From CAZCCC01 sp964497245 (GTDB lineage Bacteria > Patescibacteriota > Patescibacteriia > Buchananbacterales > UBA6539): a stretch of 7,830 bases of DNA. The notes below the pieces were generated by a model that made no database searches, was not told the origin of the DNA, and saw nothing but the letters and a program-made list of their open reading frames with translations. This document shows positions 1 to 6,203 of this stretch, one piece after another. The DNA lies in contig CAZCCC010000041.1 of assembly GCA_964497245.1 (NCBI GenBank), positions 1 to 7,830 of the forward strand, written 5' to 3'. Both the position numbers and the translations under genes were made by a program. The first letter of the stretch is position 1. Every line of letters begins with the position of its first letter.

Positions 1-2
1 AT

Positions 3-638
3 TCAAGGCTGTTCCATTTGCTTTCTAAAGCCCGGGCATTCAGGAATTTCCGGACATTGGGGAACTTCGGGACAGTCAGGACAGTCGGGGCATTCGGGAT
101 ATTCTGGTTCTTCAGGCTCCTCAGGATTTTCCGGTTGTTCAACATTACTATTCTGCGCCTTTGGTGTTCCTCCCGCTTCAAGACTGGTTGCCCAACCGTT
201 TAGAGATGTTCTTTCCAATGTTTGTTTTGTAATATTGTCGCCGCCGGGCCAGCCCAAGGCAAAAGGTGCTTCATCAATTAGATTTCCAATTTCGTCAAAA
301 AGCTGGAAGTGCTCGCCTGAATTTCCAATTGAGCCGGAAAATATCTGATCAGCCAAAATGTCAGCAACAGCATCATCATTAGTTCTTTCCAACAAAAAAT
401 AACCTTTGGAATAGATTATTCCCGTTAAATTTATCATTGGAGTTTTATCAATTGCGTTAAGTTGCCAACCATCTAAACTGATGTCTTGGTCGGTTGGATT
501 ATATAATTCAATCCATTCGTGATTGGCTGAAACAATTGATCCCATCCAGGCAATTTCGTTAATTAAGATTTGAGCAGAAGCCTTAAATGGAACGATCAAA
601 AATAAACTCATTAAGCAAGTGGTAATTAATTTAGACAT
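3..638 (-). CDS. Secreted lamin-tail-domain (LTD) protein with Cys-Pro-Glu repeat tail
   Basis: This 211-residue exported protein probably acts at the cell surface. Residues 1-22 form a signal peptide: a hydrophobic core, then A-S-A before Q23 as a signal peptidase I site. Residues 23-135 match the lamin tail domain, an Ig-like fold found in many secreted bacterial proteins: ILINEIAWMGS, then HEWIELYNP, GWQL and GYFLLERT. The linker contains GGTPKAQNS, the usual ending of an LTD. Residues 169-202 are a tripeptide P-[E/D/Q]-X tract with five cysteines (183, 186, 189, 195, 201). There is no C-terminal transmembrane segment or sorting signal, so how it attaches to the surface is unknown. The frame closes with TGA at positions 3-5, at the window edge, and another frame stays open there, so the true C-terminus could be longer. 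The ATG at 638 has no Shine-Dalgarno. The domain call is firm; the biological role is not known. Confidence 0.85.
   Translation of the reverse strand: MSKLITTCLMSLFLIVPFKASAQILINEIAWMGSIVSANHEWIELYNPTDQDISLDGWQLNAIDKTPMINLTGIIYSKGYFLLERTNDDAVADILADQIFSGSIGNSGEHFQLFDEIGNLIDEAPFALGWPGGDNITKQTLERTSLNGWATSLEAGGTPKAQNSNVEQPENPEEPEEPEYPECPDCPDCPEVPQCPEIPECPGFRKQMEQP
34..141 (-). repeat. 9-bp tandem repeat encoding a P-[E/D]-X tripeptide tract
   Basis: Twelve consecutive 9-base units can be laid end to end, each beginning with gg on the plus strand (for example ggacagtca followed by ggacagtcg). They are imperfect copies and encode the Pro-Glu/Asp-X tail of the lamin-tail protein. X is N/E/E/Y in the distal units and C/C/C/V/C/I/C in the proximal ones. 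A Pro every third residue favours a polyproline II-like extended rod, and the cysteines would sit along it. Such tracts are prone to gain or loss of units. Confidence 0.8.
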
Positions 639-647
639 AAAAAAACA

Positions 648-662
648 CGTTAATAATTAACG
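648..662. repeat. 15-bp perfect palindrome in the LTD gene leader
   Basis: CGTTAAT and ATTAACG flank a single central A. The element lies 9 bases upstream of the LTD start codon and near the predicted 5' end of its mRNA. It could be a protein binding site or a short hairpin. Nothing in the sequence decides between these, and AT-rich palindromes of this size can arise by chance. Confidence 0.45.
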
Positions 663-672
663 CGCTATGTTG

Positions 673-702
673 AGTATAATCATCGCCTAAAAGCGATGTC
701 GA
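673..702 (-). promoter_or_regulatory. Sigma-70-type promoter of the LTD gene with an inverted repeat in its spacer
   Basis: On the minus strand, TCGACA (697-702) and TATACT (673-678) are separated by 18 bases, and each matches the consensus at 5 of 6 positions. Transcription would begin near 666, giving a leader of about 28 bases. A 6-bp inverted repeat, CATCGC/GCGATG (681-686 and 693-698), occupies the spacer and reaches into the -35 box, which is a suitable place for a repressor site. No regulator is encoded nearby. Confidence 0.6.
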
Positions 703-814
703 CCTTTTTATAATAATAAATAATTGCTAATTTTTTGTCAATTTAAATTTAGCATCCAAAAAACTATAGGCACAATGCCAAAATTACCATGGCATACTTT
801 GCGGTCAATACCCT
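703..814. other. Intergenic stretch between the protease and LTD genes
   Basis: This is very AT-rich sequence with no open frame of note. A 6-bp inverted repeat, ATGCCA/TGGCAT (775-795), lies just past the protease stop. On the minus strand it is followed 11 bases later by a run of six T. That is too distant for a convincing intrinsic terminator, so the 3' end of the protease transcript is undefined. Confidence 0.4.
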
Positions 815-2056
815 TTATTCTAACTCCGCTAAAGTAATTTTTATTTCTTTTTCTTCGCCTTTATGGATTAACTTTAAGGTTATTTCTTCTCCCGGCTGGA
901 ATTTCGCTATCATCCTATTTAAAGGATTTTGGCTGGTTATTTTTTCTCCGTTAATTTCTAAAATAATATCATTTTCTGTTATACCTGCTTTATCTGCCGG
1001 TGAACCGGGAATGACTGCCAAGTCGCTGATATTTTCTCCGCGGATAATTAGCGCTCCGTAGTCAAATTTAAGATTATTGGCTTTGGCAATTGTTTTATTT
1101 ATTTGAATATATCTTATTCCAAGCCAAGGCCTGATTATTTTTCCATGTTCTTTTATACTTTTAACGAGCGTTTTTGCCTCATTAATCGGAATTGCAAAAC
1201 CAATATTTTGTGCTCCTCTGATAATTGCCGTATTAATGCCAATTACTTGTCCTGAAATATTAAGTAGAGGTCCTCCGGAATTGCCCGGATTAATTGAAGC
1301 ATCGGTTTGGATAACATTAATAAGTTGTTCTGTACCGGTGAAACTGGTAGCGGTTAATGACCGGGAAAGGCCGGAAATTACTCCAGTAGAAACTGTATTT
1401 TTGAATTCTCCCAAGGCGTTGCCAATGGCGACAACCGTCTGTCCGATTTTTAGATTATCGCTATCTCCCAATTCTATATGAGGCAGATTTTCTGATTCAA
1501 TTTTTAATATTGCTATGTCATTTATTGGATCTCGGGCTAAAATTTCTGCATTGTATGTTTCTTCATTATTCATTAAGATAGTATATTCAACATCATCATA
1601 GGCAACAACATGCTTATTGGTTAAAATATAGCCGTTGTCTGAAATTATGAATCCGGTTCCGTTACTTATTTCTCTTTTTTCCGTTTCACCGGGCACTTGC
1701 CTTTGTCCGGGAATGCCCTGACCAAAGTCCTCGCCAAAAAACTCTCTGAAAAAGGGGTCGTTATAAAAAGGATTGTAGTAATAATGTTCAACTTTAGGCA
1801 AGTCTTTGGTTGCAATTATGCTTACCACCGCCGGTGAAGTTTTTTCAACTATGGAAATTACGGCGGATTCTTCATCAATTTTTATTATTTTTTGTTCAAA
1901 TATTTCACCTGATTCTGTTTTTAGTAAATTATTTTTTTGATGAAAAAAACCATAGCTGACAAAAAAACCCGCTAATCCTCCAATTAAAGCACTGGTAAAA
2001 ATAGAAATAATAAAAATTTTAGTAAGCGCAGGTTTTTTATTTTGTAATTTTTCCAT
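815..2056 (-). CDS. htrA: HtrA/DegP-family membrane-anchored serine protease with one PDZ domain
   Basis: This 413-residue envelope protease should degrade or refold misfolded exported proteins. A single hydrophobic segment (about 13-36) anchors it with the catalytic part outside. A Tyr/Phe-rich stretch (91-112) matches the loop that precedes the protease core in HtrA proteins. The trypsin-like triad is complete: His149 in TNKHVV, Asp180 in DPINDIAILK, and Ser260 in the GNSGGP motif. The N-x-G-x-A-I-P stretch (284-290) ends the core. RPWLGIRY (309-316) opens a single C-terminal PDZ domain containing SPADKAGI and GDI-like ENDIILEING. With one PDZ and a membrane anchor it resembles DegS or Gram-positive HtrA in layout more than two-PDZ DegP. 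The start at 2056 is preceded by no Shine-Dalgarno but sits 28 bases after a consensus -10. The symbol reflects the family, not proven orthology. Confidence 0.95.
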   Translation of the reverse strand: MEKLQNKKPALTKIFIISIFTSALIGGLAGFFVSYGFFHQKNNLLKTESGEIFEQKIIKIDEESAVISIVEKTSPAVVSIIATKDLPKVEHYYYNPFYNDPFFREFFGEDFGQGIPGQRQVPGETEKREISNGTGFIISDNGYILTNKHVVAYDDVEYTILMNNEETYNAEILARDPINDIAILKIESENLPHIELGDSDNLKIGQTVVAIGNALGEFKNTVSTGVISGLSRSLTATSFTGTEQLINVIQTDASINPGNSGGPLLNISGQVIGINTAIIRGAQNIGFAIPINEAKTLVKSIKEHGKIIRPWLGIRYIQINKTIAKANNLKFDYGALIIRGENISDLAVIPGSPADKAGITENDIILEINGEKITSQNPLNRMIAKFQPGEEITLKLIHKGEEKEIKITLAELE

Positions 2057-2084
2057 ATCTTTGTTTTTATTTATAAGTAAAAAT

Positions 2085-2113
2085 ATTATAACAAAATTTG
2101 ATTATTTTGTTAA
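2085..2113 (-). promoter_or_regulatory. Strong sigma-70-type promoter of the HtrA gene
   Basis: On the minus strand, TTAACA (2108-2113, 5 of 6 consensus bases) and a perfect TATAAT (2085-2090) are separated by exactly 17 bases. The predicted start, near 2078, gives a leader of about 22 bases. The -35 box lies just past the stop of the upstream MFS gene, so the protease can be expressed independently even if it also receives read-through. No heat-shock or CIRCE-type element was seen. Confidence 0.7.
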
Positions 2114-2118
2114 TATTT

Positions 2119-3525
2119 CTAGTAATAAGTAATCCGATATTTTCTTTTAGGAAATTTAAATTTAAAAGTTTTTTCCTTTAAAGGAAAACTTAAATAGCGG
2201 AATGTTCCATAAAGAGGTTTTACCTCGCGAAGATAATTAATTGGATTTTTATTTGCCGAATGATATTCTTTTATTTCTTTTACCAAAGGCAGTAATATTA
2301 GGAACATAAAAAGTCTTGTCATGCTTGAAAAGATGAATAAGATAAAGAAGACATTAACAAAGCTTACTTTAAGATATTGAGTGATTAATCCTCCGGTTAT
2401 GCTGCCAATAAAAATTCCCGCTCCAATCAACAGGTTTTGATAAGAAATAATCATCGCCCTTCGCTGTGGACCAAAAGAATCATAAATGAAATTTGATGCA
2501 GCCAGATTAAAGCCGCTCCAGCCGGCGCCGGCTAAAAATTGGGGAAATAACATCAGGTAGATTGGATTTTTGCTGATTAACCAAAAAAGCGGAACAAAAA
2601 TTAAAATAATACTGCTTATTCTTATTAATTCTCGGTTGCCGTATTTATCGGAGAATTTTCCCCAAATTGGAAAAAATAAAAATGTAAAAATTCCGCCGGA
2701 AATATTTATCGCCGTAAACCAAAGAGGACTCAGTTTGATAATATTCCAGGTATAAACCGAAAAGAAAGGTCCGGCAATATCAACTGCCATTCTCATTGAG
2801 GCGACATATAAAGCAAAGCGGTTAAAATTATAGTTTGGCGTTTTTTTAATAAATTGCCAAAAAGAAAAATAGTACCCTTTTTCCAGCTTAATTGGTTTAA
2901 CATGGTGTTTGCTAAGCCAATAAGCTGATATCAACCGACCGATTCCGGCAATGGCAAAGACAATTATAAAACCGATTATAATTTCTGATTTTTTAAAATA
3001 ATTAAGAATTAAAGCTCCAACAACAGTTGAGCTTACGGAAAAAATGCCGGTAATTTTGTTTCTGTTTGAGAAATATTTTGCCCTCATTTTTTCCGGTACC
3101 GCATCGCCGATCATTGAAAACCATGCCGGTCCGGCGAGTGAACCGGTAAGATAATAAAAAATGAAAGCCAAGATAAAAAGCCAAATCAAATTAGCGGTTT
3201 TTCCAGATTGCAAAAATAGCAGACCAATGCCGACAAAGAGAAAGCAGCTTAAAACTTGAAGTATTACGCCGAAAATAATTACTTTCTTCCGGGAAAATTT
3301 TTCCAAGAGCCGACTGCCAAGGATTTGGGCAATCGGTCCGAAAAGATTAGCCAAACTTGATAAAAGACCGGTTTCAATATTACTTGCCTTTAATTCAAGG
3401 GCGTAAGGTATGACGTTTGCTTCTCCTGATCCTGTCATTATAGAAGCGGCGCAACCTTCCTTGACTGAAAGTTTTCTGGTTTCAGCAAAAAGTTTTTCTT
3501 CTTTTTTGTTTTTATTAGTAAACAT
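2119..3525 (-). CDS. Major facilitator superfamily permease, substrate unknown
   Basis: This 468-residue polytopic membrane protein has about twelve hydrophobic segments, from roughly residue 24 to 412. It has two MFS motif-A-like loops at the expected places: GSRLLEKFSRKK (70-81) between helices 2 and 3, and GKFSDKYGNREL (289-300) between helices 8 and 9. Between helices 4 and 5 lies GDAVPEKMRAKYFSNRN (140-156), a signature of a broad, uncharacterised MFS group. This supports an MFS secondary transporter but gives no substrate. The cytosolic C-tail (about 416-468) is unusually basic and aromatic, ending in KRKYRITYY. The gene lies 62 bases upstream of the HtrA gene on the same strand with no terminator between them, so some co-transcription is likely. 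The ATG at 3525 has no Shine-Dalgarno. Drug or sugar export are possible but unsupported. Confidence 0.88.
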   Translation of the reverse strand: MFTNKNKKEEKLFAETRKLSVKEGCAASIMTGSGEANVIPYALELKASNIETGLLSSLANLFGPIAQILGSRLLEKFSRKKVIIFGVILQVLSCFLFVGIGLLFLQSGKTANLIWLFILAFIFYYLTGSLAGPAWFSMIGDAVPEKMRAKYFSNRNKITGIFSVSSTVVGALILNYFKKSEIIIGFIIVFAIAGIGRLISAYWLSKHHVKPIKLEKGYYFSFWQFIKKTPNYNFNRFALYVASMRMAVDIAGPFFSVYTWNIIKLSPLWFTAINISGGIFTFLFFPIWGKFSDKYGNRELIRISSIILIFVPLFWLISKNPIYLMLFPQFLAGAGWSGFNLAASNFIYDSFGPQRRAMIISYQNLLIGAGIFIGSITGGLITQYLKVSFVNVFFILFIFSSMTRLFMFLILLPLVKEIKEYHSANKNPINYLREVKPLYGTFRYLSFPLKEKTFKFKFPKRKYRITYY

Positions 3526-3574
3526 TTTATAAAGCAGGTTTGTTTGTAGTTTAAAAATTAATTTTAATATCAGG

Positions 3575-3595
3575 AATGGTAATCAGCTTACCATT
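3575..3595. promoter_or_regulatory. 8-bp inverted repeat overlapping the MFS promoter -10 box (candidate operator)
   Basis: AATGGTAA (3575-3582) and TTACCATT (3588-3595) are perfect inverted arms around a 5-base centre. The repeat overlaps the -10 box and covers the predicted transcription start of the MFS gene. This is the classical place for a dimeric repressor to block initiation. The same bases could fold as a hairpin at the 5' end of the mRNA. The regulator is not in the window. Confidence 0.55.
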
Positions 3596-3621
3596 ATAAA
3601 TAAATTCACTCCCCGTCTAAA
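3593..3621 (-). promoter_or_regulatory. Promoter of the MFS permease gene
   Basis: On the minus strand a perfect TATAAT (3593-3598) lies 17 bases after TTTAGA (3616-3621, 4 of 6 consensus bases). Initiation near 3586 gives a leader of about 60 bases. The -35 element falls inside the hairpin element at 3602-3650 and the -10 element inside the AATGGTAA repeat, so two structured elements bracket this promoter. Confidence 0.55.
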
Positions 3622-3650
3622 TGGAGGGAGTTATTTTTTTGGGTGAATTT
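3602..3650 (+). terminator. Nested inverted repeat with plus-strand terminator character, no obvious parent gene
   Basis: The inner arms ACTCCC and GGGAGT (3608-3613 and 3626-3631) are followed on the plus strand by TATTTTTTT, the form of an intrinsic terminator. The outer arms AAATTCAC (3602-3609) and GTGAATTT (3643-3650) form a second perfect 8-bp repeat enclosing both. No plus-strand gene ends upstream. It may stop antisense transcription into the divergent region, end a short unannotated RNA, or be a small mobile palindromic element. Confidence 0.5.
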
Positions 3651-3714
3651 AGGCGGAACTTTACTCTACTAATTTAATTATAAAAAAATGTTATTTTTTG
3701 TCAATTATTTGGTA

Positions 3715-3762
3715 TTTACTAAGCTGCAATAATGATATAAAATATAGTTAATTGAGTATAAT
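3715..3762 (+). promoter_or_regulatory. Promoter region of the coiled-coil/VIT-like operon
   Basis: Two candidates are visible. TTTACT (3715-3720) and TAAAAT (3738-3743) are spaced by 17 bases, match 4 and 5 of 6 consensus positions, and would start transcription near 3750. A perfect TATAAT (3757-3762) lies only 6 bases before the ATG at 3769 but lacks a recognisable -35. If used, it would give a leaderless message. The first candidate is the better overall match. Confidence 0.45.
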
Positions 3763-3768
3763 TATTTA

Positions 3769-4596
3769 ATGATAAACTTTATGAAAAAAATTATTTTTTT
3801 GGTGGTTTTTTCAGTCTTGCTTTCTTTCCCAGCCTTGGCTGCCGAGCAGAAAAGTAAGGTATTAATTGATGATTCAGGACTAAAGCAAGCGGCTAATTCA
3901 GATGATATGAAAGACAGACAGCAGCCAGAAGACAGAGAAGCTACTTCTGCATCTCCTCGTTATGGACAGGATTCAGAAATTAAAGATCAGCCCGTTCAAA
4001 TTCAAAATAAAGGAATTTCGGCCGAGCAAGTTCGGGATGGAGCAAAAAATTTTTGGGATTCAATTCAGGCTGAGCCAAAAGCTGAAACCGCTCAAGATCT
4101 CAAGTTGTTGATTTTGGAAAAAAAGCAGGAATTAGCCAGAGAGTTTGAGTTAGTAGGAAATAAAGTAAAACAAAAAGTGTTTAAAAATCAAAATGTTGTT
4201 AGGGAAGCAGTTCACGCCTTGGTGGCAGCTGAAAATTTAGCTTTCGGAATCGGTCCGCAGATTTCAGCGATTGCTCAAGAATTCAATAATTCAGCTGAAA
4301 AGATAATTCAGGCTGAAGAAAGAATTCAAGCACGCAGTAAAATAAGATCTTTTTTCTTTGGAGGCGATCTGAAGGCCGCCTTGGAATTAAAAGATGAAAT
4401 AGAAAAAAATAAAAGCAGAATACAAGAATTGAGGCGGCTTGAATCTGACTGCGATTGTGAGCAGGAAATATTGGAAATAATTCAAGAGCAGGTTGGCAAT
4501 TTGGAGCAGGAGCAATATCGGCTTGAGCAGTTAGCCAGAAAACAAACAGAAAGCAGGGGTCTTTTTGGAATTTTGCTCAGTTGGTTTAAGAGATAA
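3769..4596 (+). CDS. Secreted coiled-coil protein of unknown function
   Basis: This 275-residue protein starts with a signal peptide (about residues 5-25: KK, a hydrophobic core, then PALAA before EQ). A polar, probably disordered stretch follows to about residue 83. From about 105 to 262 it is almost entirely Glu/Lys/Gln-rich helix, with likely coiled coils at about 172-225 and 231-262. These are joined by a turn holding C228-D-C230. Just before it is SFFFGGDLKAALELKDEI (194-211). The last residues, GLFGILLSWFKR, form an amphipathic or membrane-touching end. Proteins of this pattern are common in Parcubacteria, but I know no assigned function. In-frame ATGs at 3769 and 3781 are both possible; the second gives a more typical signal peptide (MKK). 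The gene ends 4 bases before the VIT-like gene, so the two are almost certainly co-transcribed. Confidence 0.85.
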   Translation: MINFMKKIIFLVVFSVLLSFPALAAEQKSKVLIDDSGLKQAANSDDMKDRQQPEDREATSASPRYGQDSEIKDQPVQIQNKGISAEQVRDGAKNFWDSIQAEPKAETAQDLKLLILEKKQELAREFELVGNKVKQKVFKNQNVVREAVHALVAAENLAFGIGPQISAIAQEFNNSAEKIIQAEERIQARSKIRSFFFGGDLKAALELKDEIEKNKSRIQELRRLESDCDCEQEILEIIQEQVGNLEQEQYRLEQLARKQTESRGLFGILLSWFKR

Positions 4597-4600
4597 TCTT

Positions 4601-5086
4601 ATGACCTTTATAAATGACTCTTTTAGAACGGGTGTAAGTTTTGGTCTAACTTCGGCAGTTATTACCACCTTAGGTTTAATGGTTGGTTTATATTCCAGTA
4701 CCAATTCCAAGTTGGTTGTTTTAGGAGGTATATTGACCATTGCTGTTGCTGATTCTTTTTCTGATGCTTTAGGTATTCACATTTCGGAAGAGTCAGAAAA
4801 AATCCATACAAAGAAAGAAATTTGGCAGTCAACTGTCTTTACCTTTTTAACCAAATTTTTATTTGCATTAACATTTGTTGTGCCGGTATTGCTGCTAGAA
4901 ATTTCAATGGCAATTATTATGAGTATTATTTGGGGTATGTCAGCCTTAAGCTTATTAAGCTACAAAATTGCCAAAACAAAAGGTGAAAATCCAAAAGTAG
5001 TGATAGCCGAACATTTAATTATCGCAATTGTTGTGATTGCTTTAACTAATTATATTGGAGTTTTGATTAATAAATTTTTTAGCTAG
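4601..5086 (+). CDS. Short VIT1/CCC1-like membrane protein, possible metal transporter
   Basis: This 161-residue membrane protein has five hydrophobic segments (about 12-32, 36-60, 76-97, 100-122, 132-156), the helix count of VIT1/CCC1 iron and manganese transporters. Helix 1 has GLTSAVITTLGLMVGL, close to the family's first helix but lacking its usual Asp. Helix 2 reads AVADSFSDALGIHISEESE, with acidic residues D51, D55, E64 and E65. The loop between helices 2 and 3 is only about 15 residues. The cytosolic metal-binding domain that VIT1 carries there is missing, so the protein is shorter than the usual 230-250. Metal transport is therefore an inference from fold alone. The start at 4601 is preferred over an in-frame ATG at 4565 because it avoids overlap and begins directly before the conserved region. 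The stop is TAG, followed by a strong terminator. Confidence 0.8.
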   Translation: MTFINDSFRTGVSFGLTSAVITTLGLMVGLYSSTNSKLVVLGGILTIAVADSFSDALGIHISEESEKIHTKKEIWQSTVFTFLTKFLFALTFVVPVLLLEISMAIIMSIIWGMSALSLLSYKIAKTKGENPKVVIAEHLIIAIVVIALTNYIGVLINKFFS

Positions 5087-5099
5087 AGACTTGAAATTA

Positions 5100-5136
5100 T
5101 AACAAAAAGCCGGGGAAATAACCCGACTTTTTGTTA
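5100..5136. terminator. Bidirectional intrinsic terminator between convergent genes
   Basis: A 10-bp arm, TAACAAAAAG (5100-5109), pairs with CTTTTTGTTA (5127-5136). After one C-A mismatch, CGGG (5111-5114) pairs with CCCG (5122-5125) around a 7-base loop. The A and T tracts lie inside the arms, so the hairpin has a U tract in either direction. It lies 13 bases past the VIT-like stop and 15 bases past the convergent Gmad2 stop, and would end both transcripts. Confidence 0.9.
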
Positions 5137-5151
5137 GTGTTTTTTATTTGG

Positions 5152-6093
5152 CTATTCAAAAAATATTGGAATCTCTAAAGCGTCATCATATTCCGGCAGC
5201 CCTGATGGATTATCTTTTTGTAATATTAAAGATCCGCGGTTGCTGATTGAAGTGTTTGGCTTTTTAAATTCCAGAATGGCTCTAAATTCAACAAATTCTT
5301 CTGTCATCCATTCTGATTTTGCTTCTGCATAACTTTCGGCAATTATCAGTCCGCTCCAGTCAGTTAAAACAACCGGAAAACTTGCCTCAAAAAACCAAGT
5401 TCCCCGAGCCTTTCCTTCAATGACTAGTGGGCTGGAAATTTTTTGGTTGGGTCTTGGGTTATAAATTTGGATTAAATTAATTTTTCCCATCTCATTTCCT
5501 ATTTCTTCAACAAATGTTTTGCCGTCAGCCATACATTGTCTCGGGTAAGTTTCCATAACAAGATTTCCGGCATTGATGCAGTCTTCAAAATTGGCAATGG
5601 AATTTTCTTTTGATTCAAGCTTGCATACAGGTACGCATTGCATAGTACAGAAATCTGCATCAGGATCGTGCCGGCAGGCTGATTCACAAGGCAAAAATAT
5701 TCCGCCAATTTGATCGCAAAATTCTTCACCTATATATTCGCACTCCTGATGTTCCCAAAGCCAGTTTCCGCCGCTTTCTTGGCAGATTCTCATGGCGGTA
5801 TTTTGTTTTTTTATGTTTTCATACCAATTTTTATCAAAGCCGATACTTTCACAAAATTCTTCCGTTTGACAGGAAAGAGAGCTACATTCTAGACAAGGCG
5901 GGCAGACTATGCATTTTGAAGGGCAATTTTCTGACGAGTATGATTCACAGTCCAATTCATCAATTATTTTTGGACTTTCGTTTACCATTGAACCGTTTGT
6001 TTGGGGTTGATTAATAACAAGCCAAACGGCAAAAGCGCTTATTCCTATAATTATTATGATTATCAGGGAAGCAATTAATCCAATTTTTTTCAT
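5152..6093 (-). CDS. Membrane-anchored Cys-rich protein with C-terminal Gmad2 domain
   Basis: This 313-residue protein has an N-terminal hydrophobic anchor (about 4-28, without a lipobox Cys) and an outside-facing body. Residues 49-187 contain 18 cysteines, including C-P-S-K-C-I-V-C-P-P-C-L-E-C (57-70), the stretch LPCESACRHDPDADFC (134-149) with CVPVC (153-157), and a C-x14-C unit (172-187: NAGNLVMETYPRQC). These look like small disulfide-bonded modules. Residues 206-313 match Gmad2, an Ig-like domain first described in spore-germination proteins: IYNPRPNQKISSPLVIEG, ARGTWFFEASFPVVLTD, EWMTEEFVEF and LQKDNPSGLPEYDDALEIPIFF. The even cysteine count fits full pairing in an oxidising exterior. 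Ligand and partner are unknown. The gene converges on the VIT-like gene and shares its terminator. The ATG at 6093 has no Shine-Dalgarno and is preceded by a leader of about 108 bases. Confidence 0.87.
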   Translation of the reverse strand: MKKIGLIASLIIIIIIGISAFAVWLVINQPQTNGSMVNESPKIIDELDCESYSSENCPSKCIVCPPCLECSSLSCQTEEFCESIGFDKNWYENIKKQNTAMRICQESGGNWLWEHQECEYIGEEFCDQIGGIFLPCESACRHDPDADFCTMQCVPVCKLESKENSIANFEDCINAGNLVMETYPRQCMADGKTFVEEIGNEMGKINLIQIYNPRPNQKISSPLVIEGKARGTWFFEASFPVVLTDWSGLIIAESYAEAKSEWMTEEFVEFRAILEFKKPNTSISNRGSLILQKDNPSGLPEYDDALEIPIFFE

Positions 6094-6175
6094 ACTTTTA
6101 AATTTAAAGGTTTGTTAATTTTTATTGGCGACGCAGAGAGAGTGTCCATTACCTATTTTTTAGACGAGGAACCAA

Positions 6176-6193
6176 AAAGGATTAATATCCTTT
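6176..6193. other. Hairpin in the leader of the Gmad2 gene
   Basis: AAAGGAT (6176-6182) and ATCCTTT (6187-6193) form a perfect 7-bp stem with a 4-base loop, located just after the predicted transcription start. On the minus strand it runs into TTGG rather than a T tract, so it is not a convincing terminator. It might stabilise the 5' end. The remaining leader (6094-6175) includes a comparatively GC-rich block at 6127-6170 with no known riboswitch that I recognise. Confidence 0.4.
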
Positions 6194-6203
6194 ATCTATC
6201 TTC

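Noticed and set aside
3..5. TGA at the end of the LTD gene read as glycine (code 25, as in Gracilibacteria)
   Set aside because: None of the other six genes contains an in-frame TGA, although a genome using TGA for Gly would show many.
769..795. Hairpin after the HtrA gene as an intrinsic terminator
   Set aside because: The best stem next to the T tract (GGCA/TGCC) is only 4 bp, and the 6-bp stem lies 11 bases from it.
670..3762. Identical 11-mer TTGAGTATAAT at 670-680 and 3752-3762
   Set aside because: Exact 11-base matches are expected several times by chance in an AT-rich window of this size, and one copy overlaps a promoter on the opposite strand, so a shared function is not supported.
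4565..4600. Upstream in-frame ATG that would add 12 residues to the VIT-like protein
   Set aside because: It would overlap the coiled-coil gene by 32 bases and the added residues have no family resemblance; the ATG at 4601 sits directly before the conserved region.
6103..6115. Similar AACAAACCT leader sequences before the Gmad2 and MFS genes
   Set aside because: The shared 9-mer sits at different distances from the two starts and is low in information; likely coincidence.
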